Shown here: positions 19,501-28,117 of the stretch, piece after piece
Layout: each line of letters starts with the position of its first letter
Position numbering within the stretch: the stretch's first letter is position 1
Source of the DNA: Ahniella affigens
GTDB taxonomy: Bacteria > Pseudomonadota > Gammaproteobacteria > Xanthomonadales > Ahniellaceae
Direction of reading: 5' to 3'
NCBI RefSeq assembly: GCF_003015185.1
Contig: NZ_CP027860.1
Location: 1,984,001-2,048,000 of the forward strand
DNA length: 64,000 bases
Notes under the pieces: generated by a model
Told to the model about the DNA's origin: nothing
Database searches by the model: none
The model's input: the letters and a program-made list of their open reading frames with translations, nothing else
Made by a program: the position numbers and the translations under genes

Positions 19501-20044
19501 GTTCGGCGACTTGACCACCGCGCTGGAAACGCTCGAAGGCGCCATCAAGAAGATCGACCGCGAAACCCGGACTCGCTTCAAGGAGACGTTCGACAAGGTC
19601 AACGTCGGCCTCCAGGAGTTGTTCCCGCGCTTGTTCGGCGGTGGCCACGCGTACCTGGAACTGACCGGCGAAGACTTGCTCGATACGGGTGTGTCGATCA
19701 TGGCCCGGCCGCCCGGCAAACGCGTGACGTCGATCACGTTGTTGTCGGGTGGCGAAAAGGCGCTGACTGCAGTCGCGCTCGTGTTTTCTATTTTCCGTCT
19801 GAATCCGGCGCCGTTCTGCTTGCTGGACGAGGTTGATGCGCCGCTTGACGAGGCCAACGTTGGCCGGTTCTGCAACATGCTGAAGGAAATGTGCGAACGC
19901 GTGCAGTTCTTGTTCGTGTCGCACAACAAGGCGACCATGGAAGCTGCCTCGCAGCTTTGCGGCGTGACCATGCGCGAACCGGGTGTGTCACGTTTGGTGT
20001 CGGTGGATTTGGCTGAAGCGGCCAAGCTGGCCGGGGCCGCCTGA
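16547..20044 (+). CDS. smc: Chromosome segregation SMC ATPase
   Basis: 1,165 aa, typical length. It forms ring-shaped homodimers that, with ScpA and ScpB, compact and resolve the chromosome. Walker A is GPNGCGKSN at ~res 32-40; a long coiled coil follows (~170-500), then the hinge (~500-650, with [12 protein letters not shown] and [10 protein letters not shown]), the returning coil (~650-1000), the ABC signature [11 protein letters not shown] and Walker [16 protein letters not shown] near the C-terminus. Next on the strand is zipA. Confidence 0.97.
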   Translation: MRLSSIKLSGFKSFVDPTVLHLPTNMTGIVGPNGCGKSNIIDAIRWVMGESAASRLRGDAITDVIFSGSGNRKPVGSATVELIFDNSDGTIQGEYASFNEISIKRQVSRDGQSNYFLNGGKCRRRDIIDVFLGTGLGARSYSIIEQGMISQIIEAKPEDLRLHLEEAAGISKYKERRKETESRIKSTRENLDRLNDVRQEVDKQLEHLNRQAKQAERYQKLKAEATRVEAELKALHLLSLRGELDERTQKVRNMELRIEELVTEQRAIEAQLEEEREKQVTASDHFNQVQGELYRVSGEIARVEQQINFNRDLNERLTKALKEAEQAHGELAEHIRGDREQIEALTLSLADSEPQLEMLEIQADERAEALRLAEQGILDWQTRWDTYARDSGESSRLAEVERTRLNFLDKQALDAAQRLSVLEEEQGKANLDQLAMAQDDLLLRQEELREKVEQNTALLDERKILLGRVQDETKSLQTRLNDSRSELSKARGRLSSLEALQHAALGQEKGGAQAWLDRIGLGQGKRLGEVLKVDDGFERAVEVVLGAWLDGALTDAPSSYLDELTSLGEHNVVLLSGDLGQRRMGSLAQHVEGPEAALRALEKVRVVNDLAEARALHTSLAADESVITRSGDWLGRDWVRISRAKEAHSGVLAREREIEALQIRITDLEREIEILLAKQDELKQQHFEAERARDDAQRDLYFAHRQLSEVAGQIQSEKGRLESMTTRMGRVGTEIAELRQRVAELDVESRDARARLETATERMGDLEDQRAQLDGERRSLLERREDARANAREAQDAKHQIALRSEAKRSTLSSLQQSLQRMVGQLATLDSRKQELAQQLAQGTEPGTDLDAELRTYLDQRMLVDRQLIDARKALESCDLAFRALEQERSRVERLANEQREQLSGLRLEEQSLKMRADQHTDAIQTAGFEIEAVAQELPPEAEPGLWAERLAELERSIKRLEPVNLAAINEYQEQSARKVYLDTQFGDLTTALETLEGAIKKIDRETRTRFKETFDKVNVGLQELFPRLFGGGHAYLELTGEDLLDTGVSIMARPPGKRVTSITLLSGGEKALTAVALVFSIFRLNPAPFCLLDEVDAPLDEANVGRFCNMLKEMCERVQFLFVSHNKATMEAASQLCGVTMREPGVSRLVSVDLAEAAKLAGAA

Positions 20045-20212
20045 TCACAACAAGGGTCGGTCTCAGTTCGACTAGTGGCACCGGTTGCGACCGGTCCTGC
20101 CCGCGTCCCGCCATGATGGTGGGCCGGAACTGAATTAATGTTCAGTTTGCAGGCCTTACACTTGTGGCCTTCGGTGGCCGCTGCGCGCAGCGTGTCACCC
20201 TGATGCCTTGCA

Positions 20213-21157
20213 ATGTGGACGCAAAACACTGTGGAAGCCTGGATTCTCCGTTTGATCATCGTTGTGGTTGGCCTGGGCGTGCTTGGCTTGATTTACTGGC
20301 ACGGCAGTCGGCAGTTTGGCCAACAGGGTCGGCGGGTGTCTGCCCCGAAGTCTCGGGATCGTCAGGAGCCTGATCTCGGCCATGCGTCGAGCGTTGGGCT
20401 GGATGGCATGGACCCCGATTTGCAAGCCGAACTGACCCGGCTTTCCCGCGAGATCTCCGATCACCGCGGTCAGAGTTTTGCCGAGTCCGATTCGGATCAC
20501 TTCACTGACACAACAATGTCTGGGCGGCGTGAGCCCAAATTCGAGTTTGACTTGTCGGGATTTGCGGCTGAGCCAGACGCAGAATCGGCTGAGCCCGGCC
20601 TCGCAGCACCTGAATCGTCGGCGACGCCGAATCCAGCGTCCCGCGCCCGGCCCGAATCGGAAATCATCTCATTGCCCGCGGAAAGCTCGGTTGGCGCGCG
20701 TCGTGAGGAGCGCATCGATCGAATCGTCACGCTGTTCATTTGTGCGAACGACGGCGAGATGTTGCGCGGGAGCGATATTGTCGTTGCAGCGGAGAAAACC
20801 GGCCTGGTGTTTGGGCACCTGGGCATTTTTCACAGCCTGATTCCCGGCAAGCCGGAATCGGGGCCAATTTTCAGCATGGCCAGCATGGTCAAGCCTGGCC
20901 ATTTCGACATGCGGCGAATTCAGGAGCTTCGGACCCCTGGATTGACCTTGTTCATGGCGTTGCCTGGGCCCATGCGTGCGCTGGATGCCTGGGATTCGAT
21001 GTTCCCGATCGCCAATCGGCTCGGCGAGTTGCTTGGTGCGCAAGTTCTCGACGAGCATCGCAACGCGCTTGGGCGCCAGCGAATTCAACATCTGCGTGAT
21101 GAACTGCGAGCGTATGACCGCGAGCAGGACAAGAATGTCATCAAACGGCCTTGGTAA
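20213..21157 (+). CDS. zipA: Cell division protein ZipA
   Basis: 314 aa. One N-terminal TM helix (~res 8-27, AWILRLIIVVVGLGVLGLIYW), a charged, Pro/Ala/Glu-rich linker (~30-165) and the C-terminal FtsZ-binding domain (~170-300: IVTLFICANDGEMLRGSDI, LGIFHSL, IFSMASMVKPGHFD, LTLFMALPGP). It tethers FtsZ to the inner membrane at the septum. It follows smc by 168 bases, as in pseudomonads and xanthomonads. In those genomes ligA normally comes next; here it is absent. Confidence 0.95.
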   Translation: MWTQNTVEAWILRLIIVVVGLGVLGLIYWHGSRQFGQQGRRVSAPKSRDRQEPDLGHASSVGLDGMDPDLQAELTRLSREISDHRGQSFAESDSDHFTDTTMSGRREPKFEFDLSGFAAEPDAESAEPGLAAPESSATPNPASRARPESEIISLPAESSVGARREERIDRIVTLFICANDGEMLRGSDIVVAAEKTGLVFGHLGIFHSLIPGKPESGPIFSMASMVKPGHFDMRRIQELRTPGLTLFMALPGPMRALDAWDSMFPIANRLGELLGAQVLDEHRNALGRQRIQHLRDELRAYDREQDKNVIKRPW

Positions 21158-21176
21158 CCAGGCACCCTGAAGACTC

Positions 21177-21797
21177 ATGGACAGCCACCCGAACCGCCCC
21201 GCGACCATTCGTCAGACCCCCAAACGGCACTATCTGGGACGCTGGCGGGAACAACTGCGGTGGGCGGATGGACTCGAGCTTCTGATCCGGCCGATCGAGG
21301 TGATCGATGCGGGGCCATTGCGCGAGGGCTTTTCCAAGTTGGAGCCGGAGGAGGTTCGCCTCCGGTTTCTGCACCCAATGACTGAGCTGACTGAAGCGTA
21401 CGCTCGCGAGCTTTGTGATTTGGACCCAGCGCTGGCCTTCGCGTTGGTCGCTACTGAACCGGGCGAGCCGGGTTCGGCGGCGATTGGCGGCGTCGCTCGA
21501 CTGGCCTTCGATCTTGCGAAGAAGCGGGCAGAGTTCGCGATTATCGTCGGCCATCAAATTGGTGGACGTGGTATTGGTCGTCTGATGATGCAGCGCCTGA
21601 TTGAGTGCGCTCGGAAGCGTGGCATGCACGCGATTTTTGGCGATGTCCTGATTGAAAACCTGCCAATGACGCGACTCGCGCACGCGCTCGGGTTTCGAAC
21701 GCAGTCGATCGGTGAGCCCGGATTGATCCGAGTTTGGAAGGACTTGCGCGTGACGACCGCGACGGAGCTCGGCAGTGGCTCCGGTCTTGCTGCTTGA
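21177..21797 (+). CDS. GNAT-family N-acetyltransferase
   Basis: 206 aa. A GNAT fold with the acetyl-CoA loop GHQIGGRGIGRLMM (R/Q-x-x-G-x-G/A-like) at ~res 124-137, after a beta strand pair (AAIGGVARLAFD, RAEFAIIV). The N-terminus (LRWADGLELLIRPIEVIDAGPL) and the EEVRLRFLHPM segment are like the acetyltransferase domain of Pat-type protein lysine acetylases, but the CoA-ligase-like domain of those is missing. Substrate unknown. It starts 19 bases after zipA, in the place where ligA usually stands. Confidence 0.85.
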   Translation: MDSHPNRPATIRQTPKRHYLGRWREQLRWADGLELLIRPIEVIDAGPLREGFSKLEPEEVRLRFLHPMTELTEAYARELCDLDPALAFALVATEPGEPGSAAIGGVARLAFDLAKKRAEFAIIVGHQIGGRGIGRLMMQRLIECARKRGMHAIFGDVLIENLPMTRLAHALGFRTQSIGEPGLIRVWKDLRVTTATELGSGSGLAA

Positions 21798-21818
21798 TTT
21801 GTCGCGCCGCTTCGCTGT

Positions 21819-22592
21819 TTACGTAGCGGGCGGGCCGAAAAGGCGCGAAAAATTCGCCTCGGTTGCAGCGGAAAGGGCTTCCAGGCTGATTGATCGCAGG
21901 TCTGCAACCGCTTTGGCGATCAACAGCAGATCGCCCGGTGTGTGCCGCTGCCCGCGAAGACTGCAACTTGGTTGATCGGGCGCATCCGTTTCGAGCAGCA
22001 GGAACTCGATGGGCATGCGCCGGACAATGTCGCGCAGACGCTGTGCTCGTTCGTACGTGACCGGCCCGCCGATGCCAAGCGAAAAACCCAGCGCGAAGAG
22101 TTGCTCCGCTTGCTGCCAGGAACCGCTGAAACTGTGCACGACGCCGCCGGTAGGCCGGAATCGCCGCAGTTGCGCGATGACCGCATCGACAGCTCGGCGG
22201 GCATGCAGAATGACGGGCAGGCCGTGATCGACGGCGAGCCGCAAGTGTGCGCCGAGCACATCGGATTGCTGCTGATGGTCGAGTCCCTCGACAAAATAAT
22301 CGAGACCGCATTCGCCGATCGCCACCGGTCGATGCGTGGCGACGAGGTGGGCAAGCGCGGCACATCCGGCCTCGCTGTAGCGGTCCAGGTACATCGGATG
22401 GAACCCGAAGGCGGGCAGCAGCGTTGCGTCGGCAAAGTGCAGGTTCCAGATTGCCTGGCTACTGTCCAGATCAATGGCAGGCAGCAACTGCCGCCAGACG
22501 CCTGCCGCTTTGGCGTGAGCCATGACGGCGCCGCGATCGGCATCAAACTCCGGGGCATCCAGGTGACAGTGGCTGTCGCTGAACCGAATCAC
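21819..22592 (-). CDS. tatD: TatD-family metal-dependent deoxyribonuclease
   Basis: 257 aa, GTG start. Amidohydrolase-like metal sites: DSHCHLD (~res 6-12), GECGLDY (~93-99), ILHARRA (~128), VVHSFSG (~151) and LLLETDAPDQ (~200). TatD enzymes are 3'-5' exonucleases on single-stranded DNA and RNA. Closest class could be YjjV-like or TatD; the sequence alone does not decide. The small membrane protein at 22611 lies 18 bases upstream on the same strand and may be co-transcribed. Confidence 0.9.
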   Translation of the reverse strand: MIRFSDSHCHLDAPEFDADRGAVMAHAKAAGVWRQLLPAIDLDSSQAIWNLHFADATLLPAFGFHPMYLDRYSEAGCAALAHLVATHRPVAIGECGLDYFVEGLDHQQQSDVLGAHLRLAVDHGLPVILHARRAVDAVIAQLRRFRPTGGVVHSFSGSWQQAEQLFALGFSLGIGGPVTYERAQRLRDIVRRMPIEFLLLETDAPDQPSCSLRGQRHTPGDLLLIAKAVADLRSISLEALSAATEANFSRLFGPPAT

Positions 22593-22610
22593 TGACAGGC
22601 TGCGTCACGC

Positions 22611-22871
22611 TCAGGGCAGCTTGGGTGGCGTGCCATCTTGACCGATCGCTTTTGGCCCAGCCTGACTGGTTGACGCCACCGTCTTCATCGGCACCGGGCG
22701 GCGTTCTCGCCACATTGCAAACAAAGCAGTCATCGCGGCGAGCGTGAGCTCGTCAATAAAGGGCACGAAATCCGGGATCAGCACGTCAACAATCAGGGCG
22801 ATCATCGTCAGCGCCAAGAGCCACGGGTACTTCAGGCGAGACACTGCTTGGGTCACGATCGGGTTGCTCAT
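22611..22871 (-). CDS. Small membrane protein, DUF6116-like
   Basis: 86 aa. Two hydrophobic segments, ~15-33 (YPWLLALTMIALIVDVLIPDF) and ~38-54 (DELTLAAMTALFAMWRERR), with the PDFVPFIDE turn that I associate with the DUF6116 group of Lysobacterales. Function unknown. It sits upstream of tatD on the same strand and is divergent from the DUF4124 gene. Confidence 0.65.
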   Translation of the reverse strand: MSNPIVTQAVSRLKYPWLLALTMIALIVDVLIPDFVPFIDELTLAAMTALFAMWRERRPVPMKTVASTSQAGPKAIGQDGTPPKLP

Positions 22872-22933
22872 ACGGTTCTCCAGGTGGCCGGGGCTGATAG
22901 CATGCTGATCATAAGGAAACCCGAGTCGTTTGC

Positions 22934-23662
22934 GTGGTCACGACGGATCGTAACAGCTGCATCGATGCCAATTGTTCAGCCCAGCCATGGCGCGGTCTGC
23001 GTGAATGGCTGTGTCTGTTGCTCGGCCTTTGGATTTGCACCGGCGTCGACGCGCGGCTGTACCGTTGCCAAGATGCCATGGGCCGGTGGGCATTCCAGGA
23101 CCGACCCTGTCCAGAAGGAACGGAGCGTCAGGAAGTCCGACCACGCAATCTGGCCCCGAAGGGCCCGCCGCAACTGCGGCCAAAGCCCAAGTTGGCCCTG
23201 CAATGTGCGGTGCGTAGTGAGCCGTTTCGCTTTGAAGATGAGGACTTGTTCGGCGTCGAGGGGCAGTTTCTGCTGGACCGGGACGGCCAGAGCTACCAGC
23301 TCAGTGTTCAGCTCAAAGGTGAGTGGGTCAACGCCGATTTCGACCCAATTCCGCTTGCACTTTCCACGCATCTGGCTGAGCAAGGCATCGTGGTTGGGCA
23401 GCGTCCGTTGCTAGGCGCTGACTGGCTGGTGGATCTGCGGCGACTGGGTTTTGGGCAGTCGCGCTCCGTGTCGATGCTGGACATGAAACCGGAGGGCGAC
23501 TTGGTTGTAATGATCTGGATTCGTGGCCGCCAGCAAGTGGACTGGAGCCTCCCCTTGGCTGGCGATACGCTGCAGAAGCTCAAAGTCGCGGCCCAGGCTT
23601 GCACCGAGCCTGAGCCCACGGCCGACCCCAATGCGCCACCCGGACCCAACACGACGCCATGA
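22934..23662 (+). CDS. DUF4124-domain secreted protein
   Basis: 242 aa from GTG 22934; no ATG is available. A hydrophobic stretch (~res 24-38, REWLCLLLGLWICTGVDA) acts as signal peptide, followed at once by the DUF4124 motif LYRCQDAMGRWAFQDRPCP with its two Cys. The rest (~70-225) is unrecognised and Pro-rich at the end. The role of DUF4124 is not known. The stop overlaps the ATG of the phosphodiesterase at 23659, so the two are translationally coupled. Confidence 0.75.
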   Translation: MVTTDRNSCIDANCSAQPWRGLREWLCLLLGLWICTGVDARLYRCQDAMGRWAFQDRPCPEGTERQEVRPRNLAPKGPPQLRPKPKLALQCAVRSEPFRFEDEDLFGVEGQFLLDRDGQSYQLSVQLKGEWVNADFDPIPLALSTHLAEQGIVVGQRPLLGADWLVDLRRLGFGQSRSVSMLDMKPEGDLVVMIWIRGRQQVDWSLPLAGDTLQKLKVAAQACTEPEPTADPNAPPGPNTTP

Positions 23663-24591
23663 TCTGGAACACGCTCGACGGCCAACCAACCCGCATCATC
23701 GCGCATCGTGGCGCGTCCGGATACCTGCCCGAACACGCATTGGCGGCTTACGATCTGGGTGTCCAGATAGGGGCAGACGTCATTGAGCCCGATCTGGTCA
23801 TGACGCGTGATCACCAGTTGTTGGTCCGGCATGATGCCGGTTTGGACCGTAGTACCGACATTGCGACGCACGTCCCATTTGCCAATCGGAAGCGGGTCGG
23901 GCTTGACGGCCACATCGACTGGTGGACGAGTGACTTTGCACGCGCCGAACTGCGGGTGTTGCGTCCGCGCCAGCCGTTTGCGACGCGAGCCCAGACTTTT
24001 CCGGAGTCGGTCATTTTGGATTTCCAGGAAACCTTGCAATGGTTTCTGATGGCACGTGAAAGCCGGCCCTTCGCGCTTTATCCGGAACTCAAACATCCGG
24101 AGTGGTTTGCCGAGCAACGTCTTGATGTAGTCAGCCAGTGCGTGCGGGATTTGCAAGCGGTCGGACTGCAGGGACGTGCGAGCCCGGTCTGGATTCAGTG
24201 TTTCAAACTGGCGCCACTCCGGCTGATGCGCGAGCAGACCGACAACCCGGTGTTTGCGTTGTTCGATTCGGCGCAAATCGGTGATGCGGCGTGGTTGACC
24301 GACACGCTGCATCGCCATCCCTATCTCGATGGGGTCGCCTTACCCAAATCAGCCTGGTTCGGCCACGCTGGCGCGAGTCTGGTGGATGTCGCTCACGCTG
24401 CAGGTCGGCAGGCGCACGCCTGGACGATCCGCGATGATCAAGTCGGTGCCGGTTTTGCCTCTAGCGCCGCCGAGCTGGAACGGCTATTTGCGCTCGGCGT
24501 GGACGCGATCTTTTGCGACTTTCCAGATACCGCGTTGGTCGCCAGACAACGGTTTGGCGCGACGCCAGACAAGCCATCGCGCAGCCCCTAG
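23659..24591 (+). CDS. Glycerophosphodiester phosphodiesterase
   Basis: 310 aa, no signal peptide, so cytosolic (UgpQ-like rather than periplasmic GlpQ). It should release glycerol-3-phosphate and an alcohol from glycerophosphodiesters. Active-site residues: IIAHRGASGYLPEHALAAY (~res 11-29), EPDLVMTRDHQLLVRHD (~44-60, Glu/Asp for the metal and the second His), YPELKHPEW (~143) and the ending AWTIRD near ~256. The family's ~50-residue insertion is present. It overlaps the upstream DUF4124 gene by 4 bases. Confidence 0.92.
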   Translation: MIWNTLDGQPTRIIAHRGASGYLPEHALAAYDLGVQIGADVIEPDLVMTRDHQLLVRHDAGLDRSTDIATHVPFANRKRVGLDGHIDWWTSDFARAELRVLRPRQPFATRAQTFPESVILDFQETLQWFLMARESRPFALYPELKHPEWFAEQRLDVVSQCVRDLQAVGLQGRASPVWIQCFKLAPLRLMREQTDNPVFALFDSAQIGDAAWLTDTLHRHPYLDGVALPKSAWFGHAGASLVDVAHAAGRQAHAWTIRDDQVGAGFASSAAELERLFALGVDAIFCDFPDTALVARQRFGATPDKPSRSP

Positions 24592-24603
24592 TGCTGCCGG
24601 CGA

Positions 24604-25437
24604 TCAGGCCTTGCCGAGTCGATCGAGCACCGCCAGTGTTGGCTTGGCGCGATTCAAGGTGTAAAAGTGCAGCCCAGGCGCGCCGCCAGCGAGCAAGTCC
24701 TGACACAGTTTGCCGACCACGTCCGCACCAAACTCGCGGATCGATTCGGCGTCGTCACCGAAGCCGCGCATGCGACGCTCGATCCAACGCGGAATCTCGG
24801 CGCCACAGATGTCCGAGAAGCGCTTCAGCTGCGAGAAGTTGGCAATGGGCATGATGCCTGGCGTGATCGGGATCGACACGCCGGCGCGACGCGCTTCGTC
24901 GACGAATCGAAAGTACGCATCAGCATTGAAAAAGTACTGCGAGATGGCACCGTTCGCTCCGGCGTCCACTTTGCGACAGAAATTGCGCAGATCGGACTGC
25001 ATGTCGGCCGCTTGTGGATGCGCTTCTGGATAGCAGGCGACTTCCAGGTGAAACGCGTCACCTGACTGGTCGCGAATGAACTGCACGAGCTCGTTGGCAT
25101 ATCGGAACTCGCCAAAGCCGGCCATGCCCGAGGGCATGTCGCCGCGCAGCGCGACAATGCGCTTGCAGCCCATCGCCTGGTAGAGCTTCAAGAGATGCTT
25201 GATCTCGTCGCGCGTGCCGCCCATGCAAGAAAGATGAGGCGCGGCGTCGAGCTCAAACTCGGTGCGCAGACGGCGAACCGTTTCAGGCGTATAAGACAGC
25301 GTGGACCCGCCGGCACCAAACGTTACCGACACATACTGTGGCGACAGTTGCTTTAGGCGTGCCGCCGTGTTGTCGAGCTGCTGCCGCTGCTCATCGGTCT
25401 TGGGCGGAAAAAATTCAAACGAAATTGCAGACGCCAT
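24604..25437 (-). CDS. metF: 5,10-Methylenetetrahydrofolate reductase
   Basis: 277 aa. It makes 5-methyltetrahydrofolate for methionine synthesis using FAD and NADH. Seen: SFEFFPPKTD at the start (catalytic Glu), YVSVTFGAGGSTL, HLSCMGGTRDEIKHLL, ALRGDMP, QYFFNADAYFRFVDEARRAG and ITPGIMPIANFSQLKRFSDICGAEIP. It is convergent with the phosphodiesterase and divergent from the TPR-sulfotransferase across ~275 bases; no riboswitch or MetR box could be identified there. Confidence 0.96.
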   Translation of the reverse strand: MASAISFEFFPPKTDEQRQQLDNTAARLKQLSPQYVSVTFGAGGSTLSYTPETVRRLRTEFELDAAPHLSCMGGTRDEIKHLLKLYQAMGCKRIVALRGDMPSGMAGFGEFRYANELVQFIRDQSGDAFHLEVACYPEAHPQAADMQSDLRNFCRKVDAGANGAISQYFFNADAYFRFVDEARRAGVSIPITPGIMPIANFSQLKRFSDICGAEIPRWIERRMRGFGDDAESIREFGADVVGKLCQDLLAGGAPGLHFYTLNRAKPTLAVLDRLGKA

Positions 25438-25714
25438 AGCTTTAAGGACCCATCAGTTTGCGCAAACCCTGGCATTCGAAAGGACGACTCAAGCAACTGC
25501 CTGTGCGTCCTATCAAACCCAGTGAAACCACGAGTTTCGCACAAATTTACAGGATTCGGGACCAGCCTTTGCACGAGCATGTAACGATCGGTTCTGACTT
25601 CGATCGGCTTCGTCTGCTCTGTCGATTGCGAAGGATTGTCGAGCCGAGGGCCCGGCGGCACCAAGGAGGCGACTACAACCGCCTTCGCACGGTATCCTCG
25701 GGCATCTCCATTTG

Positions 25715-27337
25715 ATGACAGACATGACGGCCCCAGTATTGATGCCCGACACGCCCGACGCCCTGACCGAACGCGCGCTCCGACGCGTTCAGGAGTATTT
25801 GGCGAAGGGCTTGTTCGATGCGGCCGAGGCTGCTGCAGTCACTCAAGCCAAACGAACGCCGCAACGATTCGATGTCTGGTTGGTCGCGAGCTTTGCTCAT
25901 GCCGCCTGTGGGCACCTGCGTGCGGCCCAGTTTGCGATCCAGCGTGCGTTGAGCATCCAACCCGAGCAGGTCAGCGGCTTGCTGCAATTGGCTCGTGTTG
26001 CGATGGCCAATGGTCGGACGGCGGTCGCATTGGCTGCTGCGAGGCGGCTCGCCGAGCAGCATGTGTTGGACCTGGACCCGGGATTGCGGGTGGTTGAGAT
26101 GTTCAATCGACTGGGGGAATGCGAAGACGCGCAGACGCTGATTTTTCGCCTGCAGGCTCGACTGACTGAGGCATCGATCCCGCTGATGCTTGCGCAAGCC
26201 GAAACCTACGCTTTGGCAGGCGACGTCGACGATGCGGCCGCGATTTACGAGGAACTCGTGCGCGTCCATCCGCGCATGGGTTATGCGCGCCTTGGACTCG
26301 CGCGGCTGCGCCCGGATCGGGCAGCATTCGAACCGATCCCCGAGTTGCTCCGCGAGGTCAAGCCTGGAACCGATTCCGAAGTCTGGCTGTTGCACGCTGC
26401 GTTTCGAATTCTTGATGCTCGGGGACAGTATGCCGATGCGGCGCAGTATCTTGAGCGTGGCTTGCGCAGCAAGCGTAGTCAGTACCAGTACCATCTGGAG
26501 CGCGAACTGCCGGTGTTTGATCGCTTGAAGCAGGCGGCGCAGGAGGTCCAGGCTGCGGTCAGCGAATCCTCCCAGGCCATCATTGGCAAACCGGTGCCGA
26601 TCTTTGTGATTGGGCTGCCCGGCTCTGGCGCAAACCTTGTCGAGCGCGTGCTGGGCAATCACCCCGATGTGCGCAACGGTGGGGAATTGCCGGAGTTTGC
26701 GGCGTTGGTGCGCGAGTTCACCGGAGTGGATGCGAATCTGGCGATCAATGATGCGATCCTGGAGCGCTTACCCGATCTCAATTGGGAGGAGTTGGGTCAG
26801 CGTTATCGTGAGCGTATCGGCGAGCGTTTTCCAACGGCACACGCAGTCACTGACCTTGGCAGTAGCAACGTTTTGTTCGCGGCGGCGATCTTGCGGGCGC
26901 TACCGGAAGCACGTCTGATTCATGTGGTCTGCGAGCCGATGGAACAGTGCTTTGCGTTGTTGCGCGAATGGTTCGACGAGCAGTATCCGTTCAGCAACGA
27001 TCAGTCCGAACTGGTGCGGTACTACTTGGCCTATGCGGACTGGATGCGCACGATTGAATCGGCGTTCCCGAAGCGCGTACTGAGTGTGCGCTACGAACAG
27101 TGGCGGGCCGTGCCAGGACTGGTGTCGCGCGCCATTTTCCGATTCTGTGAGTTGCCATTCGAAGCCGGTTTTGAAGACCCGAGTCGAAACCGACGGCCGA
27201 TCGGATACGGCAGTACGTCGCGCCGACAGGCCGTTCCCAGTGCCGCCGCGTCCGAATCCTGGCGCAACTATCGGAGCCTGCTGGCGCCCATGCAACAACT
27301 GCTGGTCGACGCGGGCCTCGTGGCGCGCGACGCCTAG
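25715..27337 (+). CDS. TPR-sulfotransferase fusion
   Basis: 540 aa from ATG 25715 (ATG 25724 also possible). The N-terminal ~270 residues are TPR-like helix pairs (AEAAAVTQAKRTPQRFDVWLV, LRAAQFAIQRALSIQPEQ, AAIYEELVRVHPRMGYARLGLA). The C-terminal domain has the PAPS-binding loop IFVIGLPGSGANLVERVLGNHP (~res 290-311) and GGELPEF, then VTDLGSSNVLFAAAIL and VLSVRYEQWR, as in bacterial TPR/sulfotransferase proteins. In this group the Lys/Thr of the loop is often altered; here it reads GSGAN. The acceptor substrate is unknown. Confidence 0.85.
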   Translation: MTDMTAPVLMPDTPDALTERALRRVQEYLAKGLFDAAEAAAVTQAKRTPQRFDVWLVASFAHAACGHLRAAQFAIQRALSIQPEQVSGLLQLARVAMANGRTAVALAAARRLAEQHVLDLDPGLRVVEMFNRLGECEDAQTLIFRLQARLTEASIPLMLAQAETYALAGDVDDAAAIYEELVRVHPRMGYARLGLARLRPDRAAFEPIPELLREVKPGTDSEVWLLHAAFRILDARGQYADAAQYLERGLRSKRSQYQYHLERELPVFDRLKQAAQEVQAAVSESSQAIIGKPVPIFVIGLPGSGANLVERVLGNHPDVRNGGELPEFAALVREFTGVDANLAINDAILERLPDLNWEELGQRYRERIGERFPTAHAVTDLGSSNVLFAAAILRALPEARLIHVVCEPMEQCFALLREWFDEQYPFSNDQSELVRYYLAYADWMRTIESAFPKRVLSVRYEQWRAVPGLVSRAIFRFCELPFEAGFEDPSRNRRPIGYGSTSRRQAVPSAAASESWRNYRSLLAPMQQLLVDAGLVARDA

Positions 27338-27494
27338 TCGCCAATAGGCGTTAGAGCTCGATACCCAGCGTGGGTGCCCGCGACCGATCGGTCTACGCCT
27401 GTTTGGGATCAATCTCGCCGAATCGATTCCTCGCGCAAACCAGTGCGGTATTCCAGAAGCCGTTTGACGAGAATCTTGAAGAGCCTTCGTGAGG

Positions 27495-27806
27495 CTATGG
27501 CCGAGGTTGAATCCAGCCGCGTTGCAGCCAGTCGCTCAGCTGTGCGTCCAAGTCTGCGATCAATTGCGCATCCGGGGCCGAAAAGTGTGCCTGCAAGCGC
27601 GCCAAAAGCTGCGCCTTGGATTCGGCCTGCTGGATGCCCAGCACAAGTTGATTTGCGCTGGCATTGGCTTCGAAGTAATGGCCGGTTTGCAGATCCAGCA
27701 GGATTGCCGGGTCCAGATCGGTTTGAATCAACACCTGGGTGGTGAACTGGTAGGACATACGGAGCGTAAGGGGCAGTGTCGGGACCATGTCACGTCCGTC
27801 CGTCAT
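27495..27806 (-). CDS. Stand-alone PqqD-like (RiPP recognition element) protein
   Basis: About 103 aa from ATG 27806; ATGs at 27788 and 27758 are also possible, and the frame stays open upstream to 27950 without protein-like sequence. The core VLIQTDLDPAILLDLQTGHYFEANASA... LVLGIQQAESKAQLLARLQAHFSAPDAQLIADLDAQLSDWLQRGWI matches the PqqD pattern: a beta hairpin with LDL.TG.Y..N, then helices. PqqD-like folds bind leader peptides of ribosomal peptide substrates. No radical-SAM enzyme, asparagine-synthetase-like enzyme, protease or precursor peptide is visible beside it. It is divergent from the lipase gene. Confidence 0.7.
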   Translation of the reverse strand: MTDGRDMVPTLPLTLRMSYQFTTQVLIQTDLDPAILLDLQTGHYFEANASANQLVLGIQQAESKAQLLARLQAHFSAPDAQLIADLDAQLSDWLQRGWIQPRP

Positions 27807-27930
27807 CGGCAAGTTGCCCGCCAGTTTACAATCGTTTGCGTAACTGAATGTTGCGTTGCATGATGGCGCTAAGTGTTTGTTGTGGCGACGCTTCAAGCCT
27901 GCCAGGCAGCCATTCCTTGTGCGCACCGCA

Positions 27931-27966
27931 CAAACGAAAGTTTCAAACATACGTTTGCAATTGCAA
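27931..27966. promoter_or_regulatory. Two tandem PsrA-like boxes plus a 12-base palindrome
   Basis: CAAAC-GAAA-GTTTC (27931-27944) and CAAAC-ATAC-GTTTG (27944-27957) both fit the PsrA operator consensus (G/C)AAAC-N2-4-GTTT(G/C) known from Pseudomonas; they share one base. A perfect palindrome TTGCAATTGCAA (27955-27966) overlaps the end. They lie in the 311-base divergent region, ~150 bases before the lipase start and ~125 before the PqqD-like start. PsrA is a TetR regulator that releases DNA on binding long-chain fatty acids, which fits control of a secreted lipase. No TetR gene is in the window. Confidence 0.55.
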
Positions 27967-28117
27967 GGAATTCTTTCCTAGGATCGCCGGGTCGGATGAT
28001 CCACATCCGCAAACAGCGCCAACGGCGCCCCAGCAAACGCAGGCACGCAGCCCAAGCTGGTGCATGGGTTCGGCCCGAGGGACCGCAACGCTTATCCATT
28101 TCCTGGGAGGGAAACAC

